A stretch of DNA of 64,000 nt from Gammaproteobacteria bacterium. GTDB lineage: Bacteria > Pseudomonadota > Gammaproteobacteria > JAJPIJ01. Positions 8,543-15,871 of this stretch are shown here, one piece after another (position 1 is the stretch's first letter; each line of letters opens with the position of its first letter). The stretch is from the NCBI GenBank assembly GCA_022071965.1, contig JAJVIQ010000004.1:1-64000 (forward strand). Reading direction: 5' to 3'. A model generated the notes under the pieces. It saw only the letters and a list, made by a program, of their open reading frames with translations, searched no databases and had not been told where the DNA came from. The position numbers were made by a program, and so were the translations under genes.

Positions 8543-9409
8543 ATGAAGAAGAAGGCCGATAGTCGCGACGACGACAGAGACGAGAAATCTCCGGGCACGG
8601 CGGAAACGCAACCCGAGGAGGGCGGCAAGGGGACGCTCGGTCGCAAGGATTACGAGAAGGAGCTGCGGCGTCTGCAGGCGGAACTGTGCTATCTGCAGGA
8701 CTGGGTCAGGTCCACCGGCCAGCGCATCATCGTCATCTTCGAGGGCCGTGACGCCGCCGGCAAGGGCGGCACCATACGGGCGATCACCGAGCGGGTGAGC
8801 CCGCGCATCTTCCGGCTGGTAGCACTGCCGGCGCCCTCGGACCGCGAGAAGTCGCAGATGTATGTGCAGCGCTACCTGGCGCACTTCCCCGCGGCGGGCG
8901 AGATCGTGATCTTCGACAGGAGCTGGTACAACCGCGCCGGCGTGGAGCACGTCATGGGCTTCTGCACCAAGGAGCAGTACAAGCGATTCCTGCAGAACTG
9001 CCCGGCTTTCGAGAAATACGTGGTGGACGGCGGCATCACGCTCGTCAAGTACTGGCTGGAAGTCGGCAACAAGGAGCAGAAGCGCCGGTTCGAGGCCCGC
9101 ATCGACGACCCGCTGCGGCAGTGGAAGCTGAGTCCCATGGACCTGCCGTCGCGCGAGAAGTGGTACGAGTATTCGCTCGCCCGGGACGCGATGCTGGACG
9201 CCACGGATACCGCATGGGCGCCCTGGCACATCGTGCGTTCCGACGACAAGAAGCGGGCGCGCCTGAACGTCATCTCTCACTTCCTGGGCCTCATTCCCTA
9301 CGAGAGGCTCGACCGGCCGGCGATCAAGCTCCCCGGCCGCTCCAAGAAGCGCGCGTACGACGACGAGGTGACGATGGAGAGGCGTTCCTGGATCCCGGAG
9401 AAGTACTGA
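8543..9409 (+). CDS. ppk2: Polyphosphate kinase 2 (PPK2 family)
   Basis: A 288-residue P-loop kinase that moves phosphate between polyphosphate and nucleoside di- or monophosphates. Walker A is FEGRDAAGKGG near residue 67; the lid and Walker B region is IFDRSWYNRAGVEHVMGF. KYWLEVGNKEQKRRFEARIDDPLRQWKLSPMD is typical of single-domain PPK2. ATG 8543 has GGAG eight bases upstream and is preferred to in-frame ATGs at 8492 and 8507. It heads a rightward gene group divergent from the acetate/3-hydroxybutyrate operon and shares its control region. Polyphosphate-driven ATP or GTP regeneration would suit energy limitation; that link is inference. Confidence 0.93.
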   Translation: MKKKADSRDDDRDEKSPGTAETQPEEGGKGTLGRKDYEKELRRLQAELCYLQDWVRSTGQRIIVIFEGRDAAGKGGTIRAITERVSPRIFRLVALPAPSDREKSQMYVQRYLAHFPAAGEIVIFDRSWYNRAGVEHVMGFCTKEQYKRFLQNCPAFEKYVVDGGITLVKYWLEVGNKEQKRRFEARIDDPLRQWKLSPMDLPSREKWYEYSLARDAMLDATDTAWAPWHIVRSDDKKRARLNVISHFLGLIPYERLDRPAIKLPGRSKKRAYDDEVTMERRSWIPEKY

Positions 9410-9438
9410 GCAGTTCCGGCGAGAGCGCGTCCGCGGTC

Positions 9439-10455
9439 ATGTTCGAGCTGTTCAAAAGTTTTTTCCAGGCGGGCCGTTCGCCCGCTGCACAGTACCCGGA
9501 GTCCCTCGTCACGTTCGCCATCGAGCGCGCCGTGGACGGCACCGATCCCAGGGTGCGTGCGCTTCCTGGATACACGCGAAAGCTCAAGGGCGCCGTCGTC
9601 CACGCGATCGATCACGTCATTGCGCTGGTGGAGGAGCTGCCGCCGCCGGTCGACGTGGGCCTGCACGGTTTCGGCGAAGATCGCCGGCTGTCGGGCTACT
9701 TCCCCACCGCCGAGCGGATGCAGGAGGTCCTGGGCGCCGGCGGCGTGCTGGGCGACTTCGTGCAGCGCACCGGAGGCATCGGCACCGACCGTATCGTGGC
9801 CCTGATGATGATGGAGAAACAGGAACGCACGGTCCTCGGGGTCGAGCAGAAGGGCGACATGGTGGTCTACGACGTGCCGCAGGTGACCGTGGGCTTCACC
9901 AACCACCGGGTGGTCGATCCCGCCGATGCGGAGACGGAAACGCGCCGGCTGCTGAAGCGGCGCGCCTTCGATCACCTCCTCGGCATCGCGCTCGGCCGGA
10001 TCGAGGCCGCCGGCAAGGAGAGGGCGGGTCTGGAACAGCAATGCAAGCTGCTCGGCCGCAAGCTCCGGACGCTGGAGGCGGGGGGCTGGACCTTCGAGGC
10101 GGGCGGCCCCGGCAAGGCGGCCGACCTCCCCAAGCTCGAGGCGCAGCTCGAGGAGATCCAGAAACAGTTGCGTGAGCTCGGGTCGGACACGGGAACGCTG
10201 AAGTTCCACCTCGATACGCTGAACGACGTGCTCGGCCGCGCCGAGGAGCAACTCTGGACCACGCACCCGAGCCTGATCATCGATTGCAAGGGGATAAAGC
10301 GTGAGCAGCCTTCCGACGACGCGATCGAGCTGAAGCTCGACGAATTGAACAACGCCGACGGGCGCCGCGCCGCCGCGCTGCTGCTCAGCGTGCCGCGCGG
10401 CGAGATCCGGACCCGCGGCGCGCTGCTTTCCGAGGCGCAGCGCTATCTCGGCTGA
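9439..10455 (+). CDS. Unrecognised coiled-coil protein next to PPK2
   Basis: A 338-residue protein whose family I do not recognise. It begins MFELFKSFFQAGRSPAAQYPESL, 29 bases after ppk2; the same frame is open upstream inside ppk2, but that part is a shadow. The N-terminal half has helical segments (VVHAIDHVIALVEELPPPVDVGLHG) and a strand-rich stretch (ERTVLGVEQKGDMVVYDVPQVTVGF). Residues about 190-265 are charged and heptad-like (RIEAAGKERAGLEQQCKLL, KLEAQLEEIQKQLREL), a probable coiled coil. There is no signal peptide or membrane segment. Position suggests co-expression with PPK2; no function can be assigned. Confidence 0.72.
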   Translation: MFELFKSFFQAGRSPAAQYPESLVTFAIERAVDGTDPRVRALPGYTRKLKGAVVHAIDHVIALVEELPPPVDVGLHGFGEDRRLSGYFPTAERMQEVLGAGGVLGDFVQRTGGIGTDRIVALMMMEKQERTVLGVEQKGDMVVYDVPQVTVGFTNHRVVDPADAETETRRLLKRRAFDHLLGIALGRIEAAGKERAGLEQQCKLLGRKLRTLEAGGWTFEAGGPGKAADLPKLEAQLEEIQKQLRELGSDTGTLKFHLDTLNDVLGRAEEQLWTTHPSLIIDCKGIKREQPSDDAIELKLDELNNADGRRAAALLLSVPRGEIRTRGALLSEAQRYLG

Positions 10456-10503
10456 TCAAGGTGCAATTGACCGTTCAATGCCAACACACCGAGACAATGC
10501 GCC

Positions 10504-11178
10504 ATGATCCGCCTCCCTTTAGCCATCGCCCAGAAGTATCTGGAACCCGGCGAAAGCCTCGCCGAGGTTCTCTTCGGACTCATCATGACGCTGACCTTCA
10601 CGCTGGGCGCCGGGCTGCTGGTCGAGCAGGGCGAACCGGCGGCCGTCCAGGAATTGCTGATCGCGACGGTAGGCTGCAACATCGCCTGGGGGATCATCGA
10701 CGGCATGCTGTACGTCAGCGGCCAGATCTTCGAGCGGGCGCGCATGAAGCGGCTGGGACAGCTGATCCGGTCTGCCGACACGGAAGAGTCCGCCGCCGCC
10801 GTGGTCGAGCAGGAACTCGAGGATCTCGTGGGCATCACCGTCGACGAGGGCGAACGCGCCGATCTCTACCGGCGGATGGCGCGTCACGTGCGCGCCTCCG
10901 AACCCAGACCGGTGACCGTCGGACGCGCGGACATGTACGGCGCCATCGCGAGCTTCTGGCTGGTTTTCTGCGCCAGTATTCCCGCCGCCCTGCCGTTCCT
11001 CTTCATCGACGATGCGAAGATCGCGTTGCGGACTTCGAACGCGATCCTGATCTGCCTGCTGTTCGTGGCCGGCTACAAGTGGGCGCATTACACGGCGCTG
11101 CGCCCGTGGCGCGCGGGGCTGGTCTTCATGACCGTCGGGTTCGCGCTCGTCGCCATGGCGATCGCGCTGGGCGGCTGA
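10504..11178 (+). CDS. VIT1/CCC1-like integral membrane protein
   Basis: A 224-residue membrane protein. The start YLEPGESLAEVLFGLIMTLTFTLGAG followed by ATVGCNIAWGIIDGMLYV resembles the first two helices of VIT1/CCC1-family iron/manganese transporters. A soluble helical stretch (residues about 80-140) links to two or three more helices at about 150-222 (AIASFWLVFCASIPAALPFLF, ILICLLFVAGYKWAHY, GLVFMTVGFALVAMAIAL). Whether it moves Fe2+ or Mn2+ is unknown. It lies between the coiled-coil gene and the sulP gene on the same strand with short gaps. Confidence 0.72.
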   Translation: MIRLPLAIAQKYLEPGESLAEVLFGLIMTLTFTLGAGLLVEQGEPAAVQELLIATVGCNIAWGIIDGMLYVSGQIFERARMKRLGQLIRSADTEESAAAVVEQELEDLVGITVDEGERADLYRRMARHVRASEPRPVTVGRADMYGAIASFWLVFCASIPAALPFLFIDDAKIALRTSNAILICLLFVAGYKWAHYTALRPWRAGLVFMTVGFALVAMAIALGG

Positions 11179-11293
11179 TCGCGACGTGGAGTGAGCCCGT
11201 TACGGGGAGGCAGCCACACCCAAACGTGGTCGGACCGGCGGGTCGAAGACACGAACGTCCGTATATCGGGGCAGGCGCGGACAGGCGACGGAA

Positions 11294-12976
11294 ATGAAAC
11301 CAGAGACCGACGGGTCGATGCCCCGGCCAGGGACCGGGTGGCTGCGCGAGTACTCGCGGGACTGGCTGCGCGCGGACGTGATCGCCGGCCTGACGGCCGC
11401 GGCCGTCGTGATCCCCAAGGCGATGGCCTACGCGACCATCGCCGGTCTGCCGGTGCAGGTGGGTCTGTACACCGCATTCGTTCCGATGGTCGTCTACGCG
11501 CTGCTCGGCACCTCGCGGCCGCTCAGCGTCAGCACCACCACGACGATCGCCATACTGGCCGCCACCGAACTGGGCCGTGCCGTCCCCGGCGGAGGAACTT
11601 CGGAACTGATGGCGGCCGGGGCGACTTTGGCATTGCTGGTCGGCGCCATGCTGCTGCTGGCTGCCGTGCTCCGTCTCGGCTTCGTCGCGAACTTCATCTC
11701 CGAACCGGTGCTGACGGGTTTCAAGTCCGGTATCGGATTGGTGATCGTCGTCGACCAGATCCCGAAGCTGCTCGGGATACACATCGACAAGACGGGGTTC
11801 TTCAGGGACATCCTCAGCATCGTTCAGCACCTGCCGACTACCTCGGTCGCCACGCTGTCGCTCGCGCTGCTCCTGCTGATCCTCATCTACCTCCTGGAGC
11901 GCTACGCGCCGCGCGCGCCGGTGCCGCTCATCGCGATCGCCGTGGCGATCGCCGGGACCGCCCTGCTGGGACTGCCCCGGTTCGGCGTGGCCACCATCGG
12001 CGAGATCCCGCGCGGGCTGCCTGCTTTGGTGTGGCCGCAGCTCGATCTCGTGATGGAGATGTGGCCGGCGGCGGCCGGCATCGCCCTGATGAGCTTCACG
12101 GAGAGTATCGCCGCCGCGCGCGCCTTCGGCAGCCCGGCGGAGCCGCGACCGGTGCCGAACCGCGAGCTGTGGGCGATCGGCGCGGCGAACGTCGCCGGCG
12201 GCCTGCTCGGCGCGATGCCCGCGGGCGGCGGCACCACGCAGACGGCGGTGAACCGCAAGGCCGGCGCGCGCAGCCAGGCGGCGGAACTCGTCACCGCCGT
12301 GGCGGCAATCGCGACACTGCTCGTGCTGGCGCCGGTCATCAGTCTCATGCCGCAGGCCGCGCTTGCGGCGGTGGTGGTCGCGTATTCCGTGGACCTGATC
12401 AGGCCGGGCGAATTCCTCGACATCCGCCGCGTGCGCCGCATCGAGTTCCGGTGGGCGCTGATCGCCTTCGCCGGCGTCGTCCTGCTCGGAACCCTGAAGG
12501 GGATACTGGTGGCCGTGATCGCCTCGCTGCTGGCGCTCGCGCAGCAGGCCTACGATCCGCCGGTGTATGTGCTGAGCCGCAAGCGCGGCACGGGTGTGTT
12601 TCGGGCGCGTTCCGCGGAACATCCGGACGACGAGACCTGGCCCGGGCTGCTGATCGTGCGCGTCGAGGGACGCGCCTTCTTCCTCAACGCGCAGCACATC
12701 GGCGACAAGATCTGGAGACTGCTCGCCGCGGAGCAGCCGCGAGTCCTGATGATCGACTGCAGCTCCCTGCTGGATGTCGAGTACACGGCGCTGAAGATGC
12801 TGACCGAGGCGGAGGCGACGCTGCGGCGTGACGGCATCGAGCTGTGGCTGGGGGCGCTCAACCCCGAGGTCATGCGGGTGGTGCAGAATTCCGACCTGGG
12901 CAGGACGCTCGGACGGGAGCGGATGTTCATGAATCGCGCCAGCGCCGTCGAGCGCTACGAGCGGCTGCGGTCGTGA
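11294..12976 (+). CDS. SulP-family anion transporter with STAS domain
   Basis: A 560-residue SLC26/SulP transporter. The N-terminal signature DWLRADVIAGLTAAAVVIPKAMAYATIAGLPVQVGLY is clear, followed by about a dozen hydrophobic helices to residue 420. ALMSFTESIAAARAF and GAMPAGGGTTQTAVNRKAGARSQ match conserved helices 8 and 10. A cytoplasmic STAS domain covers about residues 440-555 (LLIVRVEGRAFFLNA, VLMIDCSSLLDVEYTALKML). Substrate could be sulfate, bicarbonate, chloride or a dicarboxylate. Three sulfatases and a carbonic anhydrase nearby make sulfate or bicarbonate attractive guesses only. Its stop overlaps the next start by four bases. Confidence 0.92.
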   Translation: MKPETDGSMPRPGTGWLREYSRDWLRADVIAGLTAAAVVIPKAMAYATIAGLPVQVGLYTAFVPMVVYALLGTSRPLSVSTTTTIAILAATELGRAVPGGGTSELMAAGATLALLVGAMLLLAAVLRLGFVANFISEPVLTGFKSGIGLVIVVDQIPKLLGIHIDKTGFFRDILSIVQHLPTTSVATLSLALLLLILIYLLERYAPRAPVPLIAIAVAIAGTALLGLPRFGVATIGEIPRGLPALVWPQLDLVMEMWPAAAGIALMSFTESIAAARAFGSPAEPRPVPNRELWAIGAANVAGGLLGAMPAGGGTTQTAVNRKAGARSQAAELVTAVAAIATLLVLAPVISLMPQAALAAVVVAYSVDLIRPGEFLDIRRVRRIEFRWALIAFAGVVLLGTLKGILVAVIASLLALAQQAYDPPVYVLSRKRGTGVFRARSAEHPDDETWPGLLIVRVEGRAFFLNAQHIGDKIWRLLAAEQPRVLMIDCSSLLDVEYTALKMLTEAEATLRRDGIELWLGALNPEVMRVVQNSDLGRTLGRERMFMNRASAVERYERLRS

Positions 12977-13848
12977 GCGGCCCCATCCCCGAACCGCTGC
13001 TGACGTTGTGCGTGGTGGTCACCGTGTTCACGGTCATGTTCGCCCTGGGCCTCGGCATCGTGCCAGGCCAGTTGCTGCGATGGACCGCGCAGCGGCCGGG
13101 GCTGATGGCACGCGGACTGTTCTCGGTGCTGGTCGCCGTGCCGGCCATGGCACTCCTGGTGACGCGTGCCATCGAGCTGCCCAGGGCGGCACAGATCGGC
13201 ATCGTGCTGATGTCGATCTCGCCGGCCGCGCCGGTGGCGCTGCGCCGATCGCTCGGCGCGGGCGGGCACCAGGCATTCGCCCCGAGCCTGCAGATCTGCG
13301 TGGTGACGCTCGCGGTACTGTCCATGCCGCTGTCGATCATGCTGCTCAATCATGTCTATGCGGGGCAGGCCAGTATCGCTCCCTCGCAGGTGGCGCGGCA
13401 GGTCTTCATCGTGCAGCTTCTGCCGCTGGGGCTGGGCATGATGCTCCGGCACCTGCGTGCCGGGCTTGCGCAGCGGCTGGAACCCAGGCTGGGCCGAATC
13501 GGGACCTTCATGCTCTTTGCCGTCGTGGTCCTCATCCTGATCGACGTCTGGGAGGTCACGATCAACGCGGGGTTGCGAGGGGCGGCGGCGATTGTGCTCA
13601 CCACCGGCGGGGCGCTCGCCGTCGGACATCTGCTGGGAGGTCCCGATCCCGCGACGCGCACGGCAGTGGCCATTATCAGTGCTGCGCGCAACCCGGGCCT
13701 TGCGCTGCTCGTAGCCACGCTCAACCGCGCCTCGCCCGAAATCACGGCAACGGTGCTGGCCTACCTTCTGATCTCCGTGCTCACTATCGCCCCATACGTT
13801 ATTTGGCGCCGGCGTGCCGGTCAGCATGGTCTCCCGCTTGCGGACTGA
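12973..13848 (+). CDS. Bile-acid:sodium symporter-like (BASS) membrane protein
   Basis: A 291-residue protein with about nine hydrophobic helices. GTG 12973 overlaps the sulP stop (GTGA), which argues for translational coupling. Recognisable family segments are FTVMFALGLGI in helix 1, IGIVLMSISPAAPVA and ISAARNPGLALLVATLN near the C-terminus; the last corresponds to the conserved region around the sodium sites of ASBT-fold proteins. The second sodium motif is less obvious, so a divergent BASS or arsenite-exporter-like carrier is also possible. Substrate unknown. Confidence 0.72.
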   Translation: MSGPIPEPLLTLCVVVTVFTVMFALGLGIVPGQLLRWTAQRPGLMARGLFSVLVAVPAMALLVTRAIELPRAAQIGIVLMSISPAAPVALRRSLGAGGHQAFAPSLQICVVTLAVLSMPLSIMLLNHVYAGQASIAPSQVARQVFIVQLLPLGLGMMLRHLRAGLAQRLEPRLGRIGTFMLFAVVVLILIDVWEVTINAGLRGAAAIVLTTGGALAVGHLLGGPDPATRTAVAIISAARNPGLALLVATLNRASPEITATVLAYLLISVLTIAPYVIWRRRAGQHGLPLAD

Positions 13849-13940
13849 AAATATTTCCGTCCCGACTTCGTTTGCCCCCGGAGAGATTGCATTGAGACGG
13901 TAAGCCTCTGTGTGACCATCGTTGCATGCAGGGTTGAGCC

Positions 13941-13988
13941 AACTAGGACTATGGTCCAATGTTCTCCCGAAGGTTACAAACTTATGAT
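13941..13988 (+). promoter_or_regulatory. DosR-like operator and -10 upstream of the DUF2092-sulfatase operon
   Basis: Positions 13941-13962 match 18 of 22 bases of the perfect palindrome at 31299; the core is GGACTATGGTCC, which fits GGACYWWRGTCC exactly. A TATGAT hexamer (13983-13988) begins 20 bases after the site, so the site overlaps the expected -35, as in an activator-dependent promoter. Predicted transcription starts near 13995, leaving a leader of about 170 bases before ATG 14167. The remaining 13849-14166 gap is relatively AT-rich, and I see no ORF or terminator in it. Confidence 0.6.
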
Positions 13989-14166
13989 TTGCACAAGTCG
14001 GCCAAGCACAGCCGGGGGGATTGCCCACATTCCCCGCTGCAATCCCGACAAGTCGATTGGGCAGGGAAGCGGCAGCTCCGGATATAACGCAGCCGGTTGA
14101 TCGCAATCAGTGCAGTCGCTGGCGCTGCGGGTAGATTTGAACGAGTTTCCCGAGGAGGCGCGGGTC

Positions 14167-15027
14167 ATGAAGATGCAGCCATGGTCGTTGGTAGGTTTCG
14201 CATTCATCGCGATGGTGCTGTCGGTTAGCGCGGTTTTGGCGGGAGGGCAGGCGGATGCCGAATCCGGCGCGCAGACGACGGGCGGCGCGGAGTCGGCGCA
14301 GCCAGCGGATACGCAGGCCGAGGCCATGGGCAGGCTCATGGACATGGCGAAGTTCCTCTCACAGACGCAGCGCTTCAGCGTCAACATCCGCGCCGGCTAT
14401 GACGTGCTGCAGGAGTCCGGCCAGAAGATCGAATTCGGCGAGAAGCGTACCGTTACGGTCAGCAGGCCGGATCGCGTGCGCATCGATGCCGAGCAGAGCG
14501 ACGGCGACAGGCATACGGTCCTGCTCGACGGCAAGGACATCACCGTGTTCAACGCCACGCAAAACGTCTACGCCACGACACCCAAGCCTGGCACCATCGA
14601 TGAGGCGATCGCCTATTTCCGCAGGGACCTTCACATGCGGCTGCCGCTCGCCGCACTGATTGTCAATCAGCTGCCGGGCGAATTCGAACGCAGGGTCCAG
14701 TCCATCGACTACGTCGAGCAGACCGACATCCTCGGCGTGCCTGCGCATCATCTTGCCGCGCGCACCGCAGCCGTCGATTTCCAGGTATGGGTTGCCGACG
14801 GCGATCAGCCGCTGCCGCTGCGCGTGGTCCTGACCTACAGGAACGAGGAAGGTCAGCCGCAGTTCTGGGCGCAGTTATCCGACTGGAATGTGTCGCCCGT
14901 TATCACCGATGCAACATTTGCGTTCACGCCGCCAGACGGCGCCAGGAAGATCGCATTCCTCGCCCAAATGCCAAGGGTTGCGGCCCCGGAGACGCAGGGT
15001 GCCGAGCCGACAGGAGCACAGCAATGA
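14167..15027 (+). CDS. Exported DUF2092 protein
   Basis: A 286-residue secreted or periplasmic protein. ATG 14167 is preceded by GAGGAGG and begins a signal peptide (residues 1-27, WSLVGFAFIAMVLSVSAVLAGG). After a low-complexity linker, MAKFLSQTQRFSVNIRAGYDVLQESGQKIEFGEKRTVTVSRPDRVRID is the typical DUF2092 start. GVPAHHLAARTAAVDFQVWVADGDQPLPLRVVLTY and FWAQLSDWNV follow. The fold is probably LolA/LolB-like, but no activity is known. The stop overlaps the start of the next gene (ATGA), and the sulfatase gene follows, so the three are probably one transcript. Confidence 0.85.
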   Translation: MKMQPWSLVGFAFIAMVLSVSAVLAGGQADAESGAQTTGGAESAQPADTQAEAMGRLMDMAKFLSQTQRFSVNIRAGYDVLQESGQKIEFGEKRTVTVSRPDRVRIDAEQSDGDRHTVLLDGKDITVFNATQNVYATTPKPGTIDEAIAYFRRDLHMRLPLAALIVNQLPGEFERRVQSIDYVEQTDILGVPAHHLAARTAAVDFQVWVADGDQPLPLRVVLTYRNEEGQPQFWAQLSDWNVSPVITDATFAFTPPDGARKIAFLAQMPRVAAPETQGAEPTGAQQ

Positions 15028-15842
15028 AAATGAAATCATCACTGAGGACTGCGGCGCTTGCGAGCATGTTTGTCTTCGTTCTTGGCGTCGTGGATGAGGC
15101 GAACGCAGCGCGCCGCGGAGGGGGCGGTGCCGGCGGCGGCAATTTCTCCCGCAGCGGCGCCGCCTCGAGCGGCAGCTTGTCGTCGCGCTCAGGTGGCCAG
15201 GCGTCCGCTCAACGTTCGCAGATGAGCCAGCAGCGCTCTGCGGAGGCCGGGCAGCGACAGCAACAGGCATCCGGGCAGGCGGCGCAGAGACAGCAGCAGG
15301 CGTCCACCCAGGCCACACAAAGGCAACAACAGGCGTCGCAACAGCAGCAGAGCCGGCAAGAGCAACAGCAGCAGAGTCAGCAGAGCCGGCAGCAGCAGCA
15401 GCAGGAAAGTCAGCAGAGCCGACAACAGCAGCAGGACCAGGCCAGCCAGGAGCGCCAGCAGGCGCAGCAGGATCGGCAGTCACAGCAGGACCAGAACCGT
15501 GAGGACTGGCAGCAGCATTCGGATCAGGCGCGCGAGGATCGGCAGGACTTCTACGAGGATGAGGTGGACGGCGACTGGGACTGCTGCGACGGTGACAATT
15601 GGGAGGAAGCGGTGGTCGCCGGGGCGGTGGTCGCCGGTACCGCCGCGGTCGTCGGTGCGGCAGCGTCTTCCTCGACCACCGTGGTCTACCAGACGGCGCC
15701 GGTGGCAGTGCTTCCCTGCGTGGCCACGCCGGTGGATGTCGGCGGCGTCACCTACTTCGCCTGCGGCAGCAGCTGGTACACGCAGGCATACGCCAGCAGC
15801 GGCGTTACCTACGTGCAGGTGGCACCGCCGCCCGGATACTGA
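15024..15842 (+). CDS. Exported Gln/Ser-rich protein with DUF6515-like C-terminus
   Basis: A 272-residue protein with three parts. A signal peptide (residues 1-26, ending VDEANA) is followed by a short Arg/Gly/Ser stretch. Residues about 55-175 are extremely rich in Gln with Ser, Arg and Ala (repeats such as RQQQASTQATQRQQQASQQQQ), and the DNA shows the matching CAG/CAA-rich pattern. After an acidic patch (DEVDGDWDCCDGDNWEE), the C-terminus has an alanine-rich hydrophobic stretch and a small cysteine-containing domain (VAVLPCVATPVDVGGVTYFAC) that looks DUF6515-like. Start 15024 overlaps the upstream stop. Function unknown; an envelope or matrix role is a guess. Confidence 0.82.
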   Translation: MKMKSSLRTAALASMFVFVLGVVDEANAARRGGGGAGGGNFSRSGAASSGSLSSRSGGQASAQRSQMSQQRSAEAGQRQQQASGQAAQRQQQASTQATQRQQQASQQQQSRQEQQQQSQQSRQQQQQESQQSRQQQQDQASQERQQAQQDRQSQQDQNREDWQQHSDQAREDRQDFYEDEVDGDWDCCDGDNWEEAVVAGAVVAGTAAVVGAAASSSTTVVYQTAPVAVLPCVATPVDVGGVTYFACGSSWYTQAYASSGVTYVQVAPPPGY

Positions 15843-15871
15843 ATAAAGATGTTCGCTGGAGGAGATCGAGA

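Noticed and set aside
15190-15500. CAG/CAA-rich repeats considered as a CRISPR or tandem DNA repeat array
   Set aside because: There are no regular repeat-spacer units. The pattern follows from Gln codons in a signal-peptide-bearing protein.
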